Origin: Patellaria atrata CBS 101060
Lineage: Eukaryota > Ascomycota > Dothideomycetes > Patellariales > Patellariaceae
Length of the DNA stretch: 64,000 bases
Assembly (NCBI GenBank): GCA_010093705.1
Contig: MU006102.1
Location: 433,947-497,946 of the forward strand
Reading direction: 5' to 3'
Shown here: positions 11,861 to 26,038 of the stretch, in pieces
Numbering within the stretch: the stretch's first letter is position 1
How the letters are laid out: each line of letters begins with the position of its first letter
The notes under the pieces: generated by a model
What the model was told of the DNA's origin: nothing
What the model saw: the letters and a program-made list of their open reading frames with translations, nothing else
Databases searched by the model: none
Position numbers and translations under genes: made by a program

Positions 11861-12067
11861 TTTGGGGGGCGCTATAATGGTTCTTAAGTAGAGTAGAAGT
11901 GGTGTAGAGCTTTGGTATACAGTAAGGTAGTGATTTGGTGATAACAGCTTCCCGTCTTTGATTCATGAACTTTTTTCCCAGGGTCCCGCTGCCAAGCCGA
12001 ACTTTTTTCCCGCTTCGAATAGCTTTTCGCTGCGGGAGTGCGGAGAATCGAACATTAAACTGCAACG
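11861..12067. promoter_or_regulatory. Bidirectional promoter of NIP7 and NOC3
   Basis: A 207-bp spacer separates two divergent start codons. A 13-bp direct repeat, GAACTTTTTTCCC, occurs at 11967-11979 and 11999-12011, 32 bp apart (about three helical turns). The motif reads GGGAAAAAAGTTC toward NIP7 and loosely resembles the A-rich ribosome-biogenesis element known from yeasts. That link is inference. Confidence 0.6.
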
Positions 12068-14098
12068 ATGTCACGCTTTCCTGCACCGAAAAGACGGCGA
12101 TTATCTCCTCCGGAGGATGGTTTGAATGACGAATCTCTATCTAAGCGGCTTTCGAGGTCGAAAAAATCGACAAGATGGAACCAGGAACAGGACTACGAGC
12201 AGCGGCCGCGCAAAATGGCGGGTAAGAGCAAGGAAGTTACAAGGTTGCCCATCAAAACTTCAGAAGGATGGATAGAGCAGACGGCTCCAGTAGCAGAGCG
12301 CGTAGAGGGATCAGACAGTTTCCTAGGCACTGAAGACGAGGGCAGCGAGGACGAAGAGACGGAACAAGAGGGGGAAGTAGAACCACCCAAGATATCTGTG
12401 CGGAAACAGATTCTAGAAGCTAAAGAAAAGTTATACCGTCTCGCCGCGCTCATCAATGAGGACCCAGAAGAGAATGCGGGCTCATTAAAGTCGTTGGCGC
12501 AGGTTGCGGCGTCGGAGAATGTCACGATTAAGAAGTTGGCGCTGGCTACGCAGTGTGCGGTGTATAAGGATATTATACCTGGATATCGGATCCGTCCTAT
12601 CAAAGAAGGGGAGCAGAAGGAGGTGCTGTCGAAAGAGGTGCGGAAGTTAAGGAACTATGAGCAGGCTCTTGCAGGAGGGTATCAGGACTATGTGAAAGAG
12701 TTGGCGAAATACGCAAAGGAGAATAAGAAAGACACTGCGGAAACGGACTCGACGCTATCAACTGTTGCTATCACTTGTGCGTGCGATTTGCTCGTTTCGG
12801 TACCACATTTCAATTTCAGGGCGGAGATACTGGGCATTTTGTTGAACAAATTGAGTAGTCGGCAGATGAATAACGATTTCATAAAATGTAGGGAGACGCT
12901 GGAAAGATTATTCAAAGACGATGAGGATGGTAATGCTTCCATGGAAGCTGTTTCGATGTTGACAAAAATGATCAAATCCCGAAACTACAACATCGACGAG
13001 AGCATACTCAACACATTTCTACACCTACGACTGCTATCCGAATTCTCCTACAAGGCCTCGAACAGCAGAGTTGACAAGCCCGAAAAAGACACCAAGCAGG
13101 GCAAGAAAACGAGGGAGAAGCGAGAATTCCGCACCAAGAAGCAGCGCAAACTCCTCCGCGAAAACAAAGCCATCGAAAAGGAATTCAAAGAAGCAGACGC
13201 CGCCGTCAGCCACGAAGAGCGCGACAAAATGCAAGCCGAATCCCTAAAACTAGTCTTCGTGACCTACTTCCGCATCCTGAAAGCGCGGATCCCCCATCTC
13301 ATGGGCGCCGTCCTCGAAGGACTAGCCAAATACGCGCACCTCATCAACCAAGAATTCTTCGGCGACATCCTCGAAGCGCTCAAAGACCTCATAACCCAAG
13401 CCGAGACCCTCTCCGAGCACTCCTCCCCCGACACTGAGACTCCAGAAGTCCCGGCGTTCTACAACCCGACGCGGGCATCCCTCCTCTGCATCACGACGGC
13501 CTTCGCCCTCCTCCAAGGCCAAGAAGCCGCAAAAGCAGCATCGACGCTCCAGCTCGACCTCACATTCTTCACCACACACCTCTACCGCCTCCTGCTGCCC
13601 CTCTCCGTCTCCCCCGCCATCGAACCGCCCCTCAAATCCCTCCCGCAACACACAGATTCCCTGCAAACAGACGACACTAAAGCCCAGAACAAAGTCAACG
13701 CACAAACCACCCCCGTCCTCCTCATCCGCGCCCTAACCTCCACCCTCCTCCCCCCGCACAGCCTGCGCTCCATCCCCCCCATCCGCCTCGCAGCTTTCAC
13801 AAAACGCCTCATGCTGACTTCTCTCCACCTCCCCGAGAAACCGTGTATTGCGCTCCTGGGCCTGCTGGCGAGGGTTACGAAGGTACATGGGGCCAAGCTT
13901 GCCGCGTTGTGGAATACGGAGGAGAGGCGCGGGAATGGGGTTTATGATTCCCAAGGGGGGGACGTGGAGGCGAGTAATCCGTTCGCGGCGTCGGTGTGGG
14001 AAGGCGAGGTGTTGAGGGTGCATTTTTCGCCGGGGGTGAGGGAGGCGTTGGGGGTTGTGGTGGAGGGGGTTAAGGTGGAGGGAGGGGGGCGGAGGTGA
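12068..14098 (+). CDS. NOC3: Nucleolar complex protein 3 (NOC3)
   Basis: Single exon, 676 residues. The basic N-terminus carries EQDYEQRPRKM and RLPIKTSEGWIEQ, which are characteristic of NOC3. Next comes the NOC3 domain (about residues 120-260, beginning KEKLYRLAALINEDPEENAG). A Lys/Arg-rich linker is near residues 335-395. The C-terminal CBF/Mak21-type helical-repeat domain runs from about 400 to 620. With NOC2, NOC3 escorts intermediate pre-60S particles from nucleolus to nucleoplasm; in yeast it also has a reported role in replication licensing. Third codon positions are strongly C-rich from about 13080 to 13830 and then G-rich to the stop. NIP7, another 60S factor, lies head-to-head upstream. 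Confidence 0.93.
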   Translation: MSRFPAPKRRRLSPPEDGLNDESLSKRLSRSKKSTRWNQEQDYEQRPRKMAGKSKEVTRLPIKTSEGWIEQTAPVAERVEGSDSFLGTEDEGSEDEETEQEGEVEPPKISVRKQILEAKEKLYRLAALINEDPEENAGSLKSLAQVAASENVTIKKLALATQCAVYKDIIPGYRIRPIKEGEQKEVLSKEVRKLRNYEQALAGGYQDYVKELAKYAKENKKDTAETDSTLSTVAITCACDLLVSVPHFNFRAEILGILLNKLSSRQMNNDFIKCRETLERLFKDDEDGNASMEAVSMLTKMIKSRNYNIDESILNTFLHLRLLSEFSYKASNSRVDKPEKDTKQGKKTREKREFRTKKQRKLLRENKAIEKEFKEADAAVSHEERDKMQAESLKLVFVTYFRILKARIPHLMGAVLEGLAKYAHLINQEFFGDILEALKDLITQAETLSEHSSPDTETPEVPAFYNPTRASLLCITTAFALLQGQEAAKAASTLQLDLTFFTTHLYRLLLPLSVSPAIEPPLKSLPQHTDSLQTDDTKAQNKVNAQTTPVLLIRALTSTLLPPHSLRSIPPIRLAAFTKRLMLTSLHLPEKPCIALLGLLARVTKVHGAKLAALWNTEERRGNGVYDSQGGDVEASNPFAASVWEGEVLRVHFSPGVREALGVVVEGVKVEGGGRR

Positions 14099-14675
14099 TA
14101 GGGCGAGAGGGTCGTGTAAGAAGGAGCGCTCAGCGAGGGTAGTCGGGTTCATGTGCGTCGTTTGCCTGAACGTCTGGTGGGTTTGAGAGGGTTATTGGAT
14201 GGGGTTCGGCATGTAGACTAGCGAGTGTTGCAGGTAACGGTGTACAAAGCGGAGTCGAGTGATATATCAAACAATTTACATGGTGATAGCTCAGTTCATA
14301 TTATGGTGATACCAGGAACGTGGACTTTGATTTCGATATTTCTTGAAGAAATATCGACATCTGATATTCGTCGATGCATTTTTTTTAAAACTTACCCATT
14401 GCTGATACCGCTTGTTGCTGTGAGCATTGAGTGTCGACTTAATCATCCCTCGAGGTAACAGTGATACCAAGAGAGCCTGTGGTCTAAGGTACGATATTAG
14501 TGTGGAATCATCAGTTGGCATAACTTCTCACGAGTAGGATACAGAAATCATAATAGCTTTCACGAGCTCTCAAGTAGATTCCCGCACTCGCCGTTTATCT
14601 GTATCAGGTTGTCGTACTCTCCGTTGACGGCTCACTTTTTGCACTCGTTGATAACTGATTTCCCCGGTCCTGGTT
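14099..14675. other. Intergenic with perfect inverted repeat
   Basis: I see no gene. A perfect inverted repeat with 12-bp arms (TCGATATTTCTT) and a 1-nt spacer lies at 14333-14357. Its core, TTCTTGAAGAA, has the TTCnnGAA arrangement of a heat-shock element. Confidence 0.6.
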
Positions 14676-16797
14676 ATGGATATCCTCCCTCTCCCCGAGG
14701 AGAAGGCATGGCCCTTACGGTTAGAGTTCGAGCGGTATGTCGAAAAATTCCACGGGGGGAACATGAAGGTGTTCACTTGGCGTCTTGACCGGGACAAGTG
14801 GATGAGGGAAGAGAAACAGAGATCTATGATCAGCGAAGAAGTCGCTCTCAAGCGGGAGAGCGCCGAGGTAGAGAGGAAGATGAACGAGGCGAAGAAACTG
14901 GAACGCTTAAAACGTGAGGAGGTTGAGAGGTTTCCAGGGTGGGAAACGATGACGAGGGAAGAGTGGATTATGCCAGAGGGAGTGTGCATGAAGTGTATAA
15001 ATATCGCTGTGGACCGAGTGGATGGTATGCTTAGTGTTGAGCATCATCCCCTGAGGACATTAGCGAAGAGTGTAGATTTTGGATGTCCGGTATGTTGTGT
15101 TCTCGAGAGTCTGGTCAAAGGTGCTCGAGAAAGAGACTGTTTTAGTGCTGAGAAATGGTTTCCAGCAGAGGTGCAAGGATCTAATGGGAAGAATCATTTA
15201 TCTTATCTACTCATGACAACGTCATCTGGTGGTTGGATCGAACATTGCGAAATCTTTTGGGCCAAATGTAGGTGAAATTTCTAGTTCCCATATCTGAGTT
15301 CTCCATTTCATGCTAGTGAATTGAGGACATTCTGCGCTCACGAGCGTGTCGATGTCATTTATGAGGAGCGGTTTGTCTTTGAATCTTGATTTGGGGGATT
15401 TCACCAGTACATTATTGGAATGCCTCTGACTGACTGAGTTAGAATCTAGCAACCCTAGGCATAAGTCTATCATATACCGCAAAATTGCAGAGGATCATGA
15501 ATCAGACTATGTCTTTGACCTAGCTAGACGCTGGATCTCATCTTGCGTCAGTACACATCCAAAGTGTAACCAAGTATTGAACTTCCGCTGCCCGACACGA
15601 CTAATAGACATTCGTGGCTCTAACCCGCGAATATGGAGAGTTCGTGGAAACAGCCTGCGGTATGCGGCATTATCCTATTGTTGGGGAGATAGTTCTCTTC
15701 TGAAAGCCTCAAAAGAGAATATTTCCACGCTTAAGCGAGGCATTAATATGCGCTAAATTACGGAAACCATACGTGACGCAATTATCGTGGCTCGAAGATT
15801 ACATATTGAATGGATATGGGTTGATTCGTTGTGCATAATACAAGACTCGCTCGATGACTGGAGGGCAGAGTGAGCTAATATGGGCGATTACTACCGCAAT
15901 GCTCTTATTACAATATCGGCGCCGGATTGTAAACGAGCTGCGGATGGATTTCTAGGCCTAATACTGTCAGTAAATACCGCTGAAATCCCTGAATCTCTCG
16001 GATTATGGCTGCGACCAATTACCCGACGTCGAGAAACGGCCCTAAATGATGCAGTAATCAGTCATAGAGGATGGATGTTGTAGGAATGACTCTCGTCGAC
16101 AAGAATACTACAATCCGGTGAGACAGAACTCTACTGGGAATGCCTTACCTTCGGTGCGAGAGAGGGAAGCGTTCTCGAAGATAATAAAATCCTTGACCGT
16201 AGTCCTCCTCTGTTGACCCCTATAAGAGATAGGGGTGAAAGCGTCTCTTCATCTTACAATAACGAACCTACTATGCTACGTTGTGCTGTCATTTCACTCT
16301 GGTATATATTCGTAGAATCATACTCCTTTAGAACTCTCACAGTTGCTTCAGATCGCTTCCCGGCTATTTTAGGTCTCGCGTCCAGGATTGCGCAGAGAGC
16401 AGATGTTCACTACATGGTAGGTCTCTGGAAAGAAGACTTAAATAGTCTTCTATGGATGAGTAGTCCCAGAACACCACGCGCCACACCTAATAATGGTTCA
16501 GCTCTAGAGAACTATTAAAGAGCACCCAGTTGGTCCTAGGCTTCATTTCGAGAGCCAATAGCGTATCCCTATGGTGTAGCACTGGAGACTGGTTCAAGCC
16601 AGGAAGCTAAGATCATCAATGTGGCTATCTCGAGCCCTACTTCGGACTTGTATGGTGCAGTATCGGATGCGGTTTTGATGATCCGTGCGTTGAGGAAAAA
16701 CGTTTGTATTGAAACTTTGCGGTTTGACCAAACCCATGATGGGGTAGTCTATGATTTCAATGAAAATTGTTGTCTGGGAATGTGTTCCTTAGATTGA
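14676..16797 (+). pseudogene. HET-domain (heterokaryon incompatibility) gene, broken
   Basis: An intact-looking 5' portion (from 14676) carries a coiled-coil-like charged region and paired cysteines (VCMKC, CPVCC), as often precedes HET domains. The HET domain follows from about 15590. It includes PTRLIDIRGS, YAALSYCWGD, the WVDSLCIIQDS block and the DYYRNALITISAPD block. Downstream are the usual post-HET blocks (WYIFVESYSFRTLT, AGL-type VGLWKEDL, RAPSWS). The frame is interrupted by several in-frame stops, so no full product is expected. The changes look like C-to-T (or G-to-A) transitions, as repeat-induced point mutation or simple decay would leave. HET proteins trigger cell death on fusion of incompatible hyphae, and loss of individual members is common. 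Confidence 0.85.
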
Positions 16798-19214
<2,417 letters not shown>

Positions 19215-20000
19215 GTTCTTTTGGGATTGGTGGGTATATCTACATAGAGCCTTCTCTGGGTGTATCTGGAATGTTATGCGTCTTTTCTTCGTTGGACGGA
19301 AGTGTTTTTTTTCTACCAAATGGGCGTGGTTTCTTGGGATACCTGCTGTGGGCATCCGGCGCTCGTGGGCAACTAGCGATTGATTGGATTTATTTATATC
19401 TTTTAAGATTCATGATTGACACTATCATGCGCGTTTATATGTTGAATGTACGGTGCTTGTTGAGATTCTCTTGACTTGGGAGTTATATCTCAAGGGATTT
19501 CCTATTATCATTGAACACTTCCAAAGGGGTATGATTTGTAGGCCACCACGAGGAGTCGGTTTTATTGAGCCTTCAGGCGCTCGTTCGTTTACCTAAGGTT
19601 CTGGCAGTTTCCTTGTGTTGATGTCTCCCTGTGTTAAGTTCGTGACTCTATTCATAACTCAGTCACCCCCTTTTCCCCTCCCACCCACCAAAGTCAAGAA
19701 GTCACGAAATCTTCACAACAAAATCAATGAGCAAATTTTGAGCAAATTATCGTTTGTACACTAGTCACTACGAGTGGCGAATGTCAACAAATCTTGCCTC
19801 AAGTCAACAGTCAACTTCGACGCGACTTCAACTTCTTTCAACTCTCTCACCAGTTCCTCTTCTCATTATAACACTCACTCCATCTTTTTCGCTCTTCAAC
19901 TCGACTGCCTCATTCAATCAATCATCAAAACTCAATCTGACGTCCTCATTTCTCATTGTTCTTATCGAAAAAGTCAATAACAACAACTGCATCTTTCACG
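19215..20000. other. Intergenic between CDC42 and orphan gene
   Basis: This covers the CDC42 3' flank and a pyrimidine-rich leader (about 19660-20000) before the next start codon. I see no gene. Confidence 0.5.
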
Positions 20001-23000
20001 ATGGCGAGTGGAAAGCATCCTGCAACATCACCCTCCAAGGAGACGGGTTTTCTAGAGAACGTCCCTGGAGAAAGTTCTTCCGGAAAACAGAATCGCCTTT
20101 CCGCTGACCAAGAAGCCGCACTCAAACATCACATGGAAACCAACACCTTCTATCAAAGCCGTCTCGTCGGCGAGTTCCCACAAGTTTTTAACCCTGAAGC
20201 CAGTGCCACTGGATCTGCGCCAATAACCCCTGAAACCACCTTCGCACGATTCTTCGAGTCTGAAGCGTCAACTCCTGTAAAAGACAAGATGGCTGAAGAG
20301 ATTCTCAAGCTCGTCCCAGCAGATTCCGAAAATGCCCGTCCAACCGCTCGCGCCTGGGTCGAAGGTGCGAAAGAGGCACGACTTCAACGGATGATTGCTG
20401 GTGGAGTCTCAGAGGCCGCGACCTTCACCGGTAATTCAGATGCCGAACCAGTTAAGAGTACCAAGAAGAAGTTTCTGAACAAAATTAAAATCCCTGATTT
20501 CATGTCCAGCAAGACTGCTGTACCTCCCTCCACCAATTCACCCGAGCACCGTGCGTCGAAACATGGAAGCTCAGTCCCCGTTGACAGCACTGTTGCCGAA
20601 AACGCACAGAAAGTGTTGGGCAATACTACCATCATCAACGCCCCTGCGTCAGTCACGGGTTACTATTATCCCCGAAATGGTAGCTTATCCCACCAAGCAG
20701 CCAGCGATTCAACGCGTGCTCGCTGGTCTGCTAACATGGCCTATTCTTCCGACATCATTCCAGAAGACAACACCCCTTCGAATTCAAACACTGTTGTAAG
20801 GTCTCAGAGCCTTAAATATTTTAACGACGTCAGTCCTCCAACCCCACCTTCCAAGTACGACGCCCCAGGTATCAACTCACCGTCGGGGGACAAGAAGGGA
20901 AAGTCCAAAGTTCCCTTGGTCAAAGTCGAAGAAGGTGAACATGATGTTGACTTCCAATTCTCTGGCAAAGAGCCTATCCTACACGGCGATGAGAGCGGTC
21001 GGCTCAGCCCTACTAAGCTCGGCGGATATGCGGCAAAGTCCTACATCGATTTGATCAACAAAGTGCCTAGTGTTCAATCTATGCGCGGTACTGTTGAGGA
21101 AGTCGCTTTGGAATTCGCTCAAGATTTCCCAGAGGCGAGGCTAGTAGGACATTTCTTTCAACCTGGCCCAGGTGGAATATCACGTCCAACACGTTATACG
21201 CAATCAATATATTCGGATGCTGGTGGCGAGGAACCATTCCCTTATAAAGTAAGTTGTTGTGAGCATCATATTGACACACATGAAAACCGCAACAATATGC
21301 GACTTATTTGGAAACCCCCAATGTGCTGTCAAGATCATTTCCAGATATATGAGAGCAAGGATACGCCCGAGGAGAAGGACCGAGTAGAAATAGAAATGTG
21401 GATCCATGTCCGAACATCTTCGGATCCCACACTCAGACACAGGCGGGCCAAATACAAACGCGCATTCGAGAAGCAAATGCGTAAACCTTGCGATCCTCCA
21501 CGGGTGCAATTGCTATCAGTTCGACCAGACAGTGTCGTCCCGGTAACTTCTGACAAACGTTTTACGCGAAAATTGAAGATTCCTTGCCTTTTCTCCTCGA
21601 AGATGAAATCGTTACTTCGGAATTCTTCGAGGTACAAGGTGCCGACACCCTACATTTCATAATCACGCACATAGGCTCCAGGAAACCATTTGACTAAACT
21701 ATGTCATTCCGGTTCCTCACGAGTAATAAGGTGCATACGAAAAGTAATACATAGACCCTTTGATCTGTTCGATTTCATGAGCTCTGTTGCTGACTTATGT
21801 TTAGGTAAATCAGAATGTTTCTCAGCTTCCTTCGAAGCCCAAGGAAAATGTACTCGAGAACGTCACTGGACCGAGCCGTGAGTCTCTTCCTGTCATCTTC
21901 CAGGGATACAAAGACGATGCTTCCCCGGATGTTGAGGGCATCAAACGATCAAACTCCATAAAATCTGCTCGGGAACACGCCGAGGACTGGCACCGCCAGA
22001 GAAACCTAAATCTCAGACCAAGGGATTCCTCAGTTCTTCAAGATCTCTCTTCGATACGAGATAGTGAAATCGAAAATTTCCAAGAATACTGCGCCACCAG
22101 TATCTTCCACGCAAGTGCGACACCTTCACCGTTGGCCCCGAATCGACCAACACGCCCGAATGCAGACGTCAAAGAGAAGGAGACTACTGTTGTCCCAACC
22201 ATCTCGCAGCTCCGCGACACGATGCATAGGGGATTCTCGGCGGAGCCTTTGGTATCTCTAGGAGTTCCGGAAAATGTGGCGGAAAATGTTGCAACTTTGA
22301 TTTCCGAGAAAATCGGTCGCGCCTTGGATGCGACAGTACAGTCAATGCAGTCACAGCTAGACTATCGTCTTAGGAGGGTCGAAGAACGAACGGCTGATAT
22401 TAACGAGAAGTTGGTAGAGTTGAGGGCCGACATCGAAAACAACAATGGCTTCATCGAGAGAGTGGACCAGAGGACAAATGACGAATTTTCAAACATTATA
22501 CCAGTCCTCAACAACATCGCGAATGATGTGGCACATCTCAGAATCCAGCTAGATGAGCCTTCGAGTGCCTTCAATATCAGGTGTGGGGTGTACGATCGGG
22601 TTACAGAAATGAGGATCCGGGAAGCTGAAGCGAGGACTGCTGGGAGGATCGATCGTGTGCACGAATGGCTCAATACGTCTCTGGACAATCTCCATGCACG
22701 AATGGATCGATCGTTTGGTAGGGTTCAGCCCCAACCTCAGGGAGCTAATTACGGCGTGAACCCATATGGGAATGTTCCTGGTCTGGTCACAGACCCCAAT
22801 CAAGTTGTCTGGCGCGGGTACAATGCCACTGTCACACCGGACGAGGTCAGATCGTTCGGAGAGGAGATTAGGCGGCGCAATGCGCAGGCCGACCGGACCG
22901 GAGCTTCATCAATGGCTCCACGCCAGACATATCATGGGAATGAGATCGTCCCGGTTCGTGCGTCCTTCGAAGGATGCAATGCGTTCGACATCCCACGCCA

Positions 23001-23337
23001 TCCATACGCACAGCAACAGCAGATGGCACAACGTTCCGAGGAGTCCCATCTCCACGCAGCGGAGCGTACAAGCCGCCCGGCTCCTGAGGGACGGCAGTTC
23101 GACCAAGGTCACGATAGGAGTATGGGACAGCAGAAGGGAAGCGCTTGGAACCAAGCGCCCAACCACCAAGGGTCGCGTGCTTCTGGCACGCATCCCTATT
23201 TCGTGGAGAACTGGCGTGCCTCTGCTGCTACGCAGCTGCAGGCCCCCATCCAGCGTCCTGGGCCTGGACAGGCGCGGCAACAGCCGCCCATCCAGCGTCC
23301 AGGACCTGGACAAGTTCAGCAACAGCCGCCAATGTAG
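20001..23337 (+). CDS. Orphan protein with coiled coil and Pro/Gln-rich tail
   Basis: I do not recognise this gene. My best model has exons 20001-21248 and 21805-23337 (GTAAGT donor, TTAG acceptor, both phase 0), giving 926 residues. The N-terminal half is Ser/Pro-rich and disordered. The middle (coded about 22280-22700) is a heptad-like charged region, a probable coiled coil (RRVEERTADINEKLVELRAD). The tail is Pro/Gln-rich and ends with two 14-residue copies beginning PIQRPGPGQ. The 556-bp intron is unusually long here, and the frame stays open through it to 21662. A retained segment, a weaker later donor or two separate genes therefore remain possible. No signal peptide or membrane segment is visible. 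Confidence 0.5.
23249..23332 (+). repeat. 42-bp coding tandem duplication
   Basis: Two adjacent 42-bp units encode PIQRPGPGQ followed by Gln-rich residues at the C-terminus of the orphan protein. They differ at several positions, so the duplication is not very recent. Confidence 0.8.
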
Positions 23338-23867
23338 CGGCAGGGCCATAAGCAGTGAGCAATCACTGGTGCGTTTTCCTTTGTTTCACTTCTTTATCAT
23401 GTTCTGAGGCGGTACTCTGCCTCCCAGTGTTGAGTTTAAACAACGATATTGTATTCTCCTCCTTTTCATTCGGTTTCCTTTGGCTTTCACTCTGGCTTCA
23501 GCTCAATGTAGGAATAGATTCACCAAAAGTACATAGAAATTCATAAAGCTAATTGGCACCAACTCAAGTTTCCAATATGTTCTATGTTGATAATATGATG
23601 TTGATTAGGGGAAGTCCAACCTAAGCTTGGCGCCTAAAGGGAATATTAGAGCGAGATGAACCAATCAGGTGTGCAAATTCCCCTCGCTGACAATCCTTAA
23701 CGATACCATCGCAGTCACCAACGACCAGAAGGTCTTATATTGCTTACGGAACACTATAACTCTACAGGTACCCGACCTTACTTATATTTAATACACTCCC
23801 GAGTCCTCACCACTCTTCTCTTTTCTATTCAGCGCTCGTCCCACGCGCTCTCTTTTTCCTATATACT
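23338..23867. other. Intergenic
   Basis: I see no gene. The last 150 bp are pyrimidine-rich and probably form the kinase leader. Confidence 0.5.
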
Positions 23868-26038
23868 ATGTCCGAGTCGGATAGACTTGCATCAACATCC
23901 AAGACCATCAATCATCCAAATGAAGAGTTAAGCCCTCATTTAGATAATGACCAATCTTCGCCTACATCCCGCCTATATTCCGTGACTGGGGCCGATGTAC
24001 AAGTATCTAACAATAGAGATACCTCTTCACTAAATCGATCCGACGTAGATAAACCCCATGAACCTCCTTCACCTTCCTATATAGAATCTCAAAACATCGC
24101 TGCCCAAACGCAGTTACCCATTATCACTAGCTATAACCATATTCGAAAGCCGTCTGGTGCAGAGTTACACCTCCGTACTGATATCGCGTCAATTCCTACC
24201 TCTGTCATTATGAGTACGGACTCGACTCGGACAACACCCACCGTGGTCGAAATACCCGTCGAGACCCTTCAATCTGCTGCTGCAAGCGCCCCTATTTCTA
24301 TAGACCGACCTCCCTTGAGATCTGCACTCTCCGCCGCCAGCATTCATAGCTCATTTTCACCGGGATCCGCCCTCTCAAGCCCATTGTTGAACGCTTTGTC
24401 AGATATCACACCTCTCCCCTCTCCTCTAGCGACTAGTGACTCTCCTGGTCCATGGAGACGCGCCTCGATCGGTCGTCCGTCATCCCGGGGATCCTCTACC
24501 TGCAGTATCTCTCGAGAAGACGCAATGACCATGCTAGCACAGGGAACACTATCACCCTCACCTTCAAAGAAGAAGAAGAATTATCATGGACTGGTACCGA
24601 GTGCGGTGGAAGGGTCTGCGGCACAATCATCACAGAAGCAAGAGATGGGACATACTAGGAATCGAAGCACGAGTGAGTTCATGCCGGAGGTTTTGCATAA
24701 TGTACGACCACGGCACGTCACAGTCAGCGATGCTCATAGTGTGCTTCCCACCGCCGTCGCATCCACCGAACCGCATCTACATAGGGAGAAGTATCTCGCC
24801 GCTCAGCGTGGACTGATACACCCTCTACCGAAGGTCGCTACAAATACTCTAGTTGCAGCAGCTTTACCCACTCCTCCTGCTAGTAATAAGAGCACAACAG
24901 AAAGTGAGGATGAAGAGCTAAAAGAGGAAGAACATGACATAAAATATCTCGTTGTCAGACATGGCCCGGAAAGAAAGAGAAAACTATACAGACCCATCCG
25001 CGAGCTCGGTCGAGGAACATTTAGCAAAGTGATGCTAGCAACAAGCGAAAAACTGAGCTCCAGGGAATCCATCAACGAAGAATCCTTAAACCCCAAGAAA
25101 CTCGTCGCCATCAAAATCGTAGAGCACGGACCGGCCGGCGGCGCAGACGAAGAACGTGTCGAACTAAGCTTAAAACGCGAAATCGAAATCATGGAATCAA
25201 TCTCCCACCCCTCCGTCGTGCACCTCAAAAAATACGACTTCGACGAGACCCACGCGCTCCTGGTCCTCAGCTACTGTCCCGGCGGCGACCTCTTCGACCT
25301 CGCAAGCCAGAAGCTCCCCCTCCTCACCCCGGGCATCGTCCAACGCATCTTCGCCGAACTGGTCGCCGCGGTGAGGTACCTCCACTCCGAGTACATAGTG
25401 CACCGAGACATCAAGCTCGAAAGTGAGTTTTCCCCAATAACCCACTAACCCCAGCCCAAATATCATACTCACGCCAACCCCCAGACGTCCTCCTCAACAT
25501 CCGCCCGGACGAACTCCCCTCGATAGAATCCCCGCAAATATACCCATACTCCCTCATCACCCTCATCGACCTCGGCCTCTCCCGCCGCATCCCCCCGCCT
25601 CCCGCCTCCCCTTTACTCCAAACCCGCTGCGGCAGCGAAGACTACGCCGCGCCGGAGATCCTCCTCGGGCAACCCTACGACGGCCGCGCCACCGACGCCT
25701 GGGCCCTCGGCGTCCTGTTGTACGCCCTCATGGAAGGCAGACTACCGTTCGACCCGCCGCCGGGCCGCGGCGCCGGGAGGTCCAGAGCTGCGCATCGCAT
25801 CGCGCGGTGCGATTGGATTTGGATCCGGTTTGGAGACGAGGATGGGGAGTGGGATGCGGAAAAAGGGAGGGGGTGGGAGGGCGCGAGGGAGGCGGTTGAG
25901 GCGCTTTTGAAGAAGGCGAATCGGGGGCGTAAGGGGTTGGGGGAGGTTGCAGGGATGGGGTGGGTGAAGGAAGGGGTTGCTGTGGTGGGGGGTTTGAGGA
26001 GGAGGCCTGAGGAGGATTTTGAGGGGGTGGTGAGGTAG
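23868..26038 (+). CDS. Ser/Thr protein kinase with long disordered N-terminus
   Basis: Exons 23868-25422 and 25485-26038 encode 702 residues. Residues 1 to about 360 are Ser/Thr/Pro-rich and probably regulatory. The kinase domain follows: P-loop GRGTFSKV (about 383), the VAIK lysine (about 414), HRDIKLENVLLN (about 511, rebuilt across the intron), DLG replacing DFG (about 546), and APE (about 575). All catalytic residues are therefore present. The layout resembles fungal NPR1/HAL5/PRR1-type kinases, but I cannot assign an orthologue. The end after subdomain IX is G-rich, low in complexity and short (GRGWEGAREAVEALLKKANR), so the C-lobe looks degenerate or fast-evolving. Composition flips from C-rich (25200-25740) to G-rich (25770-26090) within the kinase domain. 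Confidence 0.85.

Noticed and set aside
13322-14152. Several long minus-strand frames opposite NOC3
   Set aside because: Shadows created by strong third-position C then G bias in NOC3; no conserved motif.
22868-23407. Alternative frames on both strands within the orphan protein's second exon
   Set aside because: The frame with the coiled coil and the 42-bp coding repeat is the better supported one; the others lack recognisable features.
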